Positions 1 to 4,624 of a DNA stretch of 8,474 nt are shown here, in pieces. The translations under genes were made by a program, and so were the position numbers. Position 1 is the first letter of the stretch; every line of letters begins with the position of its first letter. The notes beneath the pieces are model-generated. The model had not been told where the DNA came from and did no database searches. It saw only the letters and a program-made list of their open reading frames with translations. This stretch comes from Lachnospiraceae bacterium. GTDB lineage: Bacteria > Bacillota > Clostridia > Lachnospirales > Lachnospiraceae. The DNA lies in the NCBI GenBank assembly GCA_900764225.1, contig CAAFNG010000063.1, positions 1 to 8,474 on the forward strand, given 5' to 3'.

Positions 1-36
1 CAGAAATACTATACAGAGGAAGAGGACTGGCAGTAA
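1..36 (+). CDS. 3' end of an upstream gene (partial, unidentified)
   Basis: Frame 1 from the first base reads 11 codons, QKYYTEEEDWQ, and ends at a TAA. The composition is hydrophilic and acidic, as is common at a protein C-terminus. An intrinsic terminator begins 48 bases after this stop, a normal distance for a gene end. The two other frames also stay open for a short way (stops at about 44 and 76), so the frame choice is an inference. The peptide is too short to assign a function. Confidence 0.4.
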   Translation, partial: QKYYTEEEDWQ

Positions 37-51
37 TAACATAGGTATAAT
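23..51 (+). promoter_or_regulatory. Candidate promoter with perfect -10 TATAAT
   Basis: A perfect TATAAT lies at 46-51. The hexamer 17 bases upstream (AGGACT, 23-28) matches the TTGACA consensus at only three positions, and there is no TG extension. If used, transcription would begin near base 58 and run straight into the hairpin at 84-116 before reaching the transporter start at 153. AT-rich DNA produces such -10 matches by chance, so confidence is low. Confidence 0.3.
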
Positions 52-83
52 TTCCGGAAAACCACATAAAATATAAGAAATAA

Positions 84-116
84 AAAGGGGCGTTGCAGAA
101 TATGCAGCGCCTTTTT
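84..116 (+). terminator. Intrinsic terminator in the transporter leader
   Basis: The arms GGCGTTGCA (89-97) and TGCAGCGCC (103-111) form nine pairs, one of them G-U, around a five-base GAATA loop. The stem extends outward through G-U and A-T pairs, from AAA at 84-86 to the T-run at 112-116. A GC-rich stem followed by five T is a classic Rho-independent terminator. It most simply ends the upstream transcription unit. However, only 36 bases separate it from the transporter start and no promoter is visible there, so it may also act in the transporter's own leader. Confidence 0.8.
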
Positions 117-138
117 GACCGACTGACCAGAAAAAAAT

Positions 139-144
139 GGAGGG
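139..144 (+). promoter_or_regulatory. Ribosome binding site that fixes the transporter start
   Basis: GGAGGG lies 8 bases before ATG 153, ideal Firmicutes spacing. The alternative upstream starts (TTG 93, ATG 102) lie inside the terminator hairpin and have no comparable site, so this motif decides the start. Confidence 0.85.
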
Positions 145-152
145 ATTTTTTT

Positions 153-584
153 ATGTGGGGATTTTTGTCAGCACTGATTTCAGGGGCATTGATGAGCATT
201 CAGGGAGTATTTAATACAAATGTAACAAAACAGACGAGCCTGTGGGTTTCTACAGGCTGGGTGCAGTTTTCGGCGTTTCTGGTGTGCGTGATCGCATGGT
301 TATTTACCGGACGGGAAAGCATCAGCGCCCTGTGGCAGGTGGAAAATAAATATACGCTGCTGGGCGGTGTGATCGGTGCCTTTATTACCATAACCGTGAT
401 CCAGAGTATGGGAAGCTTAGGCCCTGCCCGTGCAGTTATGCTGATTGTGATCTCACAGCTGGCCGTTGCGTATTTTATAGAGCTTCTGGGAATGTTCGGT
501 GTGGAGAAGGCAGATTTTGAGTGGAGAAAGCTGCTGGGAATGCTGATCTGCATTGCCGGTGTGGTGATTTTCAAATGGAAATAG
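153..584 (+). CDS. YdcZ/DUF606-type DMT-superfamily membrane transporter
   Basis: This is a small hydrophobic protein of 143 residues with about five membrane helices, near residues 3-20, 31-52, 67-85, 90-115 and 124-140. The pattern matches the YdcZ (DUF606) family of the drug/metabolite transporter superfamily: a small-residue helix ending in QGVFNTN (17-23), an LLGGVIGAF segment (69-77), an SLGPARA turn (88-94) and a final LLGMLICIAGVV helix. Single-domain members are normally about 140-150 residues, so it appears complete, and probably works as a dimer. The start at 153 is chosen for its GGAGGG site. A longer form from TTG 93 would add a basic, Gln/Arg-rich stretch encoded by the terminator hairpin and is unlikely. 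The substrate is unknown for the family. No terminator is seen between it and the com operon. There is no functional link to DNA uptake beyond adjacency. Confidence 0.88.
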   Translation: MWGFLSALISGALMSIQGVFNTNVTKQTSLWVSTGWVQFSAFLVCVIAWLFTGRESISALWQVENKYTLLGGVIGAFITITVIQSMGSLGPARAVMLIVISQLAVAYFIELLGMFGVEKADFEWRKLLGMLICIAGVVIFKWK

Positions 585-594
585 AATATAAGTA

Positions 595-612
595 TTGTAA
601 TATTTGTAATAT
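595..612 (+). repeat. Tandem 9-base repeat TTGTAATAT x2
   Basis: TTGTAATAT occurs twice back to back (595-603, 604-612), followed by TTCG. It overlaps both candidate -35 hexamers of the com operon, a position where a regulator could bind. The 9-base period is shorter than the 10-11 bases typical of OmpR/PhoB-family direct repeats, so assigning it to the neighbouring regulator is speculative. Confidence 0.55.
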
Positions 613-623
613 TTCGTTAAAAT
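595..623 (+). promoter_or_regulatory. Candidate promoter of the comEA-comEC operon
   Basis: TTGTAA (595-600) and TAAAAT (618-623) are separated by exactly 17 bases, a good vegetative sigma-factor match (4/6 at -35, 5/6 at -10). Transcription would start near 630 and leave a leader of about 64 bases. A second overlapping candidate pairs TTGTAA (604-609) with TATGGT (628-633) at 18 bases. Both use one copy of the tandem repeat as the -35. The intergenic region 585-693 is the only sizeable gap before the five-gene operon, which supports a promoter here. Confidence 0.5.
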
Positions 624-660
624 AAGATATGGTTTTGTATGAGTGAGGGAGCACTTACCG

Positions 661-672
661 CCGCATATGCGG
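661..672 (+). other. 12-base palindrome (leader hairpin) before the comEA ribosome binding site
   Basis: CCGCATATGCGG is a perfect palindrome. In RNA it can form a four-pair GC stem with an AUAU loop, or support a dimer contact. It ends one base before the AAAGGAG site (673-679) used by comEA. Outside it, GTATGA (637-642) is complementary to TCATAC (687-692), and ATGGT (629-633) to ACCAT (691-695), which includes the start codon. A folded leader is therefore possible. It matches no riboswitch class I recognise. Confidence 0.4.
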
Positions 673-693
673 AAAGGAGTGAACCATCATACC

Positions 694-1530
694 ATGAGAA
701 AAAAGTTAAAGATCAGAAGTGTTCAGTTTATTTTTTCAGTGTTTATGTTTGTGATGACTGCAGGAATGACAGGCTGTGGGAAGGACAATGCAGAGTTTCT
801 GGAAAAGGAGCTGACGGAGGAGAAAGAAGTCTCTGAGACAGTGGATGCGGATGCAGAACCGGAAGATCATAAAGACATGGAAACTGAGAAAATATCGGTA
901 TCCGAAAAAAGTGCAGATAAGGACTCAGATAAATCGGCAGTCCAGGAAGCTTCTCAGACGCCGGAACCTGCCGAAACAGTGCCGCAGTCTATCTATGTGG
1001 ACATCTGCGGAGCTGTGGCACAGCCGGGAGTCTATGAGCTTTTGCCGGATAGCCGTGTATTTCAGGCCATTGAGAAAGCCGGAGGCTATCTTCCGGAGGC
1101 TGCAGCGAGCTATCTTAACCGTGCCAGAAGTCTTAATGATGGTCAGCAGATCTATGTGCCGACCCAGGAAGAGGTAGACAGCCGGATGATTCCCCAGACC
1201 CAGGATGGAAATGTCCAGAATGGAGAGAGAAGCCAGGCAGAAGGTATCGGTGCAGATGGCCAGACATCCGGAACTATGATAGATACACAAGTTCCGTCCG
1301 ACGGGGAAAGCGCCGACCAGAGTACCTCCGAAGCATCCCGGATCAATCTGAACACAGCTGATGTATCCCAGCTTACCACTCTTACAGGTGTAGGGGAATC
1401 AAAGGCCCTGGCAATCATTGCCTACAGGGAGGAGAACGGTCCCTTCACATCCGTCGAGGACATTATGAATGTGCCCGGGATCAAGGAAGGCACCTATGAG
1501 AAGATCAAGGATAAAATAGCAATAGAATAG
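694..1530 (+). CDS. comEA: ComEA-type competence DNA receptor, predicted lipoprotein
   Basis: ComEA binds double-stranded DNA outside the membrane and passes it to the ComEC channel. This 278-residue protein has a basic N-terminus and hydrophobic helix (1-27) ending in MTGC, a plausible lipobox with Cys28 as the lipidated residue. Next come an acidic Glu/Asp/Ser-rich linker (about 29-97), an SLBB-type beta-grasp domain (about 99-157, with VDICGAVAQPGVYEL), a second low-complexity linker (158-214), and a C-terminal helix-hairpin-helix DNA-binding domain (216-278, with INLNTAD, LTGVGESKA and NVPGIKEG). That is the canonical ComEA order. At 278 residues it is longer than the roughly 200-residue Bacillus protein because of the linkers. 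ATG 694 is chosen because it begins a clean signal peptide. Its AAAGGAG site at 673-679 is rather far away (14 bases). In-frame GTG 643 or ATG 667 would put hydrophilic residues before the signal. The gene opens the apparent five-gene operon. Confidence 0.92.
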   Translation: MRKKLKIRSVQFIFSVFMFVMTAGMTGCGKDNAEFLEKELTEEKEVSETVDADAEPEDHKDMETEKISVSEKSADKDSDKSAVQEASQTPEPAETVPQSIYVDICGAVAQPGVYELLPDSRVFQAIEKAGGYLPEAAASYLNRARSLNDGQQIYVPTQEEVDSRMIPQTQDGNVQNGERSQAEGIGADGQTSGTMIDTQVPSDGESADQSTSEASRINLNTADVSQLTTLTGVGESKALAIIAYREENGPFTSVEDIMNVPGIKEGTYEKIKDKIAIE

Positions 1531-1539
1531 GAGCGTTAA

Positions 1540-2229
1540 ATGAGCAGGAAAGTATTGGTAGTAGACGATGAGAAACTGATTGTCAAGGGACTCCGCTTCA
1601 GCTTGGAGCAGGATGGAATGGAAGTGGACTGTGCCTATGACGGAGAGGAAGCTCTGGAGAAGGCGAAGGCAGGGGAATACGATATCATTCTTCTTGACCT
1701 GATGCTGCCTAAGATGGATGGTCTTGAGGTATGCCAGCAGATTCGTGAGTTTTCCAATGTTCCGATCATCATGCTTACCGCAAAAGGCGAAGATATGGAT
1801 AAGATCCTGGGACTGGAATATGGTGCAGATGATTATGTGACCAAGCCTTTTAATATTCTGGAGGTTAAGGCACGTATTAAGGCAATCATCCGCCGTGCAG
1901 GAAGCAGCCAGGAAAAGAAAGAAAAAGCCAAGACGGTTGAAGCAGGTGAGCTGAAGCTGGACTGCGAAGGACGCCGCGTATTCATTTCCGGAAAAGAGAT
2001 CAATCTCACTGCCAAGGAATTCGATGTGTTGGAGCTTCTTGCATTCAATCCGAATAAGGTATACAGCAGAGAGAATCTTCTGAATATCGTATGGGGATAC
2101 GAATATCCGGGAGATGTGCGTACCGTGGATGTACACATCCGACGCTTAAGAGAAAAGATCGAGGCCAATCCCAGTGAGCCGAAATATGTACATACCAAAT
2201 GGGGAGTCGGATATTATTTCCAGGCGTAA
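1540..2229 (+). CDS. OmpR/PhoB-family response regulator
   Basis: This is the cytoplasmic output half of a two-component system, 229 residues and full family length. The receiver domain (about 3-115) has the acidic pair D9/D10, phospho-acceptor D53 in LLDLMLP, T80 in the IIMLTAK switch region and K102 in VTKPF. A charged linker (about 116-132) leads to a winged-helix DNA-binding domain (133-228) containing LTAKEFDVLELL, the recognition-helix segment DVRTVDVHIRRLREK and the closing wing GVGYYF. All key residues are present, so it should be phosphorylatable and bind DNA. Its AGGAG site (1529-1533) overlaps the comEA stop codon and the gap is 9 bases, indicating co-transcription and probably translational coupling. 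The partner is the kinase immediately downstream. Target genes are not visible. The wHTH resembles PhoP/WalR-type regulators, but I do not assign a specific name. Confidence 0.95.
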   Translation: MSRKVLVVDDEKLIVKGLRFSLEQDGMEVDCAYDGEEALEKAKAGEYDIILLDLMLPKMDGLEVCQQIREFSNVPIIMLTAKGEDMDKILGLEYGADDYVTKPFNILEVKARIKAIIRRAGSSQEKKEKAKTVEAGELKLDCEGRRVFISGKEINLTAKEFDVLELLAFNPNKVYSRENLLNIVWGYEYPGDVRTVDVHIRRLREKIEANPSEPKYVHTKWGVGYYFQA

Positions 2230-2232
2230 CCC

Positions 2233-3663
2233 ATGAAATTTCAAAAAAGCGGAAAATTTTTTAAAAGTCTTCGCTTTCGTATTCTGATCATTCTGATTAT
2301 ACTGGGAATCGTACCAAGTGTCATAGTGACGGAGATGGTGATCGCCAATTATGAGGACCGGGCCATTGCCAACCGTGTGCAGAGCATGGAAAATATCTGT
2401 GACATCATGTGCGACCTGCTGATCAAAGAGAATTACCTGAATGACTCCAGCTCGCAGACTGTAAACAGCAAGCTGGAGTTGTTGTCTAATATCTATGGCG
2501 GAAGAATTCTCATTGTAGACAGGGATTTCAGAATCATCAAGGATACTTACGGCGTGGATGAGGGCAGAACTCTTGTATCCCAGAAAGTAGTGAACTGCTT
2601 TAAGGGAGAGGATGCTTACCGTTATGATTCTGACAGTCAGAAGCTGATCCTGGCAGTTCCGGTCAAAAGTCCGGATGTGAATCAGGTGCAGGGAGCCATG
2701 ATGATCATGGCTTCATCAAGCGAAGTAACAGCGACGATCCGCGAGCTGGAACAGAAGGGAATCCTGATCATCGGAATTATTGTAGTTCTTGCGATCTTCC
2801 TTGGATATCTTCTGTCTACTGTACTTGTGAAGCCTTTTGCGAGAGTGACGAAGGCAATTGAGGATCTGACAGACGGATATCAGAATGAAGAGATATCGGT
2901 TCCGGATTATACGGAAACAGCACTGATTACAGATGCGTTCAATAAGATGCTTTCCAGAATGAAGACACTGGATGAGTCCAGACAGGAATTTGTGTCCAAT
3001 GTGTCCCATGAGCTGAAGACTCCGATGACATCCATGAAGGTTCTGGCAGATTCTCTGGTGGGGCAGCAGGGCGTTCCGGAGGAGCTTTACCAGGAATTTC
3101 TTTCTGATATTACGGAGGAGATCGACCGTGAGAACAAGATCATCACAGATCTTCTTTCCCTGGTAAAAATGGACAAAAAAGCAGCAGATATGAATATCAC
3201 CAACATGAACATCAATGACCTGCTGGAGAACATTCTGAAACGTCTCCGTCCCATCGCAGACCAGAGAAGCATTGATCTGATCCTGGATTCGTTCCGGCCG
3301 GTGAATGCAGATGTGGATGAAGTGAAATTTACACTGGCGATCAGTAACCTTGTGGAGAACGGAATCAAATATAACGTAGATGAGGGATGGGTCCGTGTAA
3401 CACTGGATGCAGACCATAAATATTTCTATGTGACAGTAGCGGATTCCGGACTGGGAATTCCAGAGGATTCCATAGACAGGATCTTTGAGCGCTTTTACCG
3501 GGTGGATAAATCACATTCCAGGGAGATCGGCGGAACCGGTCTGGGTCTTGCTATTACCAGAAGTTCCATTGTGATGCACCATGGAACAATCAAGGTATCC
3601 AGTAAAGAAGGCGAGGGAACCACATTCAATGTGAAGATTCCTCTCTCCTATATCCCATCCTAG
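2233..3663 (+). CDS. Membrane sensor histidine kinase (HAMP-HisKA-HATPase)
   Basis: The protein has 476 residues: TM1 (about 16-38), an extracytoplasmic sensor (about 39-175), TM2 (176-197), HAMP (about 197-248), dimerisation/phospho-acceptor domain (249-315) with H259 in SHELKTP, and an ATPase domain (about 360-472). The ATPase has the N-box around N372/N376, the G1 box DSGLGIP (404-410), the F-box IFERFYRVD (417-425) and the G2 box GGTGLGL (433-439). All catalytic motifs are intact. The sensor segment, with RILIVDRDFRIIKDT (91-105) and a following GRTLV...FKGED stretch, looks like a PDC/Cache-type fold as in WalK or PhoR kinases. No cytoplasmic PAS domain is evident between HAMP and HisKA. 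The gene begins 3 bases after the regulator stop with only a weak AGG (2222-2224) upstream, so translation is probably coupled to the regulator. The signal sensed is unknown. Confidence 0.95.
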   Translation: MKFQKSGKFFKSLRFRILIILIILGIVPSVIVTEMVIANYEDRAIANRVQSMENICDIMCDLLIKENYLNDSSSQTVNSKLELLSNIYGGRILIVDRDFRIIKDTYGVDEGRTLVSQKVVNCFKGEDAYRYDSDSQKLILAVPVKSPDVNQVQGAMMIMASSSEVTATIRELEQKGILIIGIIVVLAIFLGYLLSTVLVKPFARVTKAIEDLTDGYQNEEISVPDYTETALITDAFNKMLSRMKTLDESRQEFVSNVSHELKTPMTSMKVLADSLVGQQGVPEELYQEFLSDITEEIDRENKIITDLLSLVKMDKKAADMNITNMNINDLLENILKRLRPIADQRSIDLILDSFRPVNADVDEVKFTLAISNLVENGIKYNVDEGWVRVTLDADHKYFYVTVADSGLGIPEDSIDRIFERFYRVDKSHSREIGGTGLGLAITRSSIVMHHGTIKVSSKEGEGTTFNVKIPLSYIPS

Positions 3664-3673
3664 GAGGTACAGC

Positions 3674-4600
3674 ATGAAAAAAACAATCTGGATCATCTGC
3701 CTGACTGCTGCCTGTATCCTTCTCGGTCTGGTGGCATATCTGACTCTGGCAGGAAAGAATCCGAACACAGAGCAGAAATACAGCTTTTATTATATCAACA
3801 GTGAAGAGACGAAACTTAAGGAAGAAACCTACAAGCCGGAGGAAGAAACTGCGGAAGTGATGCTACGGGATTTTTCAGAAAGATTGAATAACCGTGAGAC
3901 ACGTGATGATGGGATTTCTCTTTTTCCCGAAGGCGTAAAAATCTCTTCATATTCGATTAAAGATGGTGTGCTTCGGCTGGAATTCAGCGATGCCTACAGC
4001 AAAATGTCGCGTACAAGGGAGCTTCTTGTGCGAAATGGAGTAGTGAAATTATTCATCCAGGTTCCCGGAATTGATTACGTGGAGATTTATGTGGGGAAAA
4101 AACCGCTTACCGATACGAAGGGAGAAGAGGTTGGTGTCATGAACAGTGACACGTTTGTGGAGTTTTCCGGTTCTGACAGTGATGTTTACAGTTACGATAC
4201 CTTTACTTTATATTTTACAAATAAAAATGGTGACAGGTTAGTGGAAGAACAGCGAAGCGTTCGTTACAGGCGAAACCTTCCCAAGGCGACTGTGGCTCTG
4301 GAACAGCTGGCAAGAGGTCCGCTGGAAAAAGGCCATTATCCTACAATTCCGGAGAATTCCGAAGTGCTTTCCCTGACAAGGGCCAATGGCATCTGCTATG
4401 TAGATTATAACTCTGTATTTCAGGACTATGCTTTGAATATAGATGAGCAGATTCCAATTTATTCCGTGGTAAACACCCTGATCGCTGCTACAGGTGCTGA
4501 CAAGGTGGAGATTTCCATTGAGGGAAACAAGGAAGTGACTTTCGGGAAAAATATGCAGCTATACAAATTTTATGAGTGGAACAAAAATTTAATTAAATAA
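3674..4600 (+). CDS. Membrane-anchored protein with two GerMN domains
   Basis: This 308-residue protein has an N-terminal hydrophobic anchor (about 4-26) and an extracytoplasmic remainder. Two GerMN-type repeats can be seen. The first is about 36-150 and more divergent (EVMLRDFSERLN ... FPEGVKISSYSIKDGVLRLEFSDAY). The second is about 176-292 and clear, with the hallmark ALEQLARGP (208-216), TIPENSEVLSL and GICYVDYNSVF. GerMN domains occur in the sporulation protein GerM and in LpqB, the lipoprotein partner of the actinobacterial MtrAB system; their ligand is unknown. LTAAC at 10-14 resembles a lipobox but lies too early and is followed by more hydrophobic residues, so a transmembrane anchor is more likely. 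The AGGAGG site (3662-3667) overlaps the kinase stop codon. The position directly after a regulator-kinase pair suggests an accessory extracytoplasmic modulator of the kinase. That role is inference. Confidence 0.88.
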   Translation: MKKTIWIICLTAACILLGLVAYLTLAGKNPNTEQKYSFYYINSEETKLKEETYKPEEETAEVMLRDFSERLNNRETRDDGISLFPEGVKISSYSIKDGVLRLEFSDAYSKMSRTRELLVRNGVVKLFIQVPGIDYVEIYVGKKPLTDTKGEEVGVMNSDTFVEFSGSDSDVYSYDTFTLYFTNKNGDRLVEEQRSVRYRRNLPKATVALEQLARGPLEKGHYPTIPENSEVLSLTRANGICYVDYNSVFQDYALNIDEQIPIYSVVNTLIAATGADKVEISIEGNKEVTFGKNMQLYKFYEWNKNLIK

Positions 4601-4624
4601 CAATCATAATATGGGAGGACACAT

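Noticed and set aside
115..152. Promoter between the terminator and the transporter start, using TTGACC at 115-120 as -35
   Set aside because: No acceptable -10 lies 16-18 bases downstream; that position holds the GGAGGG ribosome binding site.
596..610. Canonical WalR/PhoP box
   Set aside because: Two TGTAAT half-sites are present but separated by 3 bases instead of the 5 required for an 11-base period. Kept only as an unassigned tandem repeat.
643..693. Longer comEA beginning at GTG 643 or ATG 667
   Set aside because: It would place hydrophilic residues ahead of the signal peptide. ATG 667 sits inside the palindrome, and any upstream GAGGGAG site is 15 bases away. ATG 694 gives a clean lipoprotein signal.
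629..696. Known riboswitch in the comEA leader
   Set aside because: The leader is short, and I see no conserved core of the c-di-GMP, preQ1 or guanidine classes.
1399..2136. 245-residue minus-strand open frame opposite comEA and the response regulator
   Set aside because: It spans a gene boundary antisense to two well-supported genes, has no domain and no ribosome binding site argument. A shadow frame.
2716..3417. 233-residue minus-strand open frame opposite the kinase
   Set aside because: Composition (many His, Cys and Ile) is typical of antisense translation, and the kinase is intact on the + strand.
3701..3715. Lipobox-like LTAAC in the GerMN protein, as expected by analogy with LpqB
   Set aside because: The Cys is only residue 14, the -3 position is Thr, and the hydrophobic stretch continues for about 12 residues beyond it. 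A plain membrane anchor fits better.
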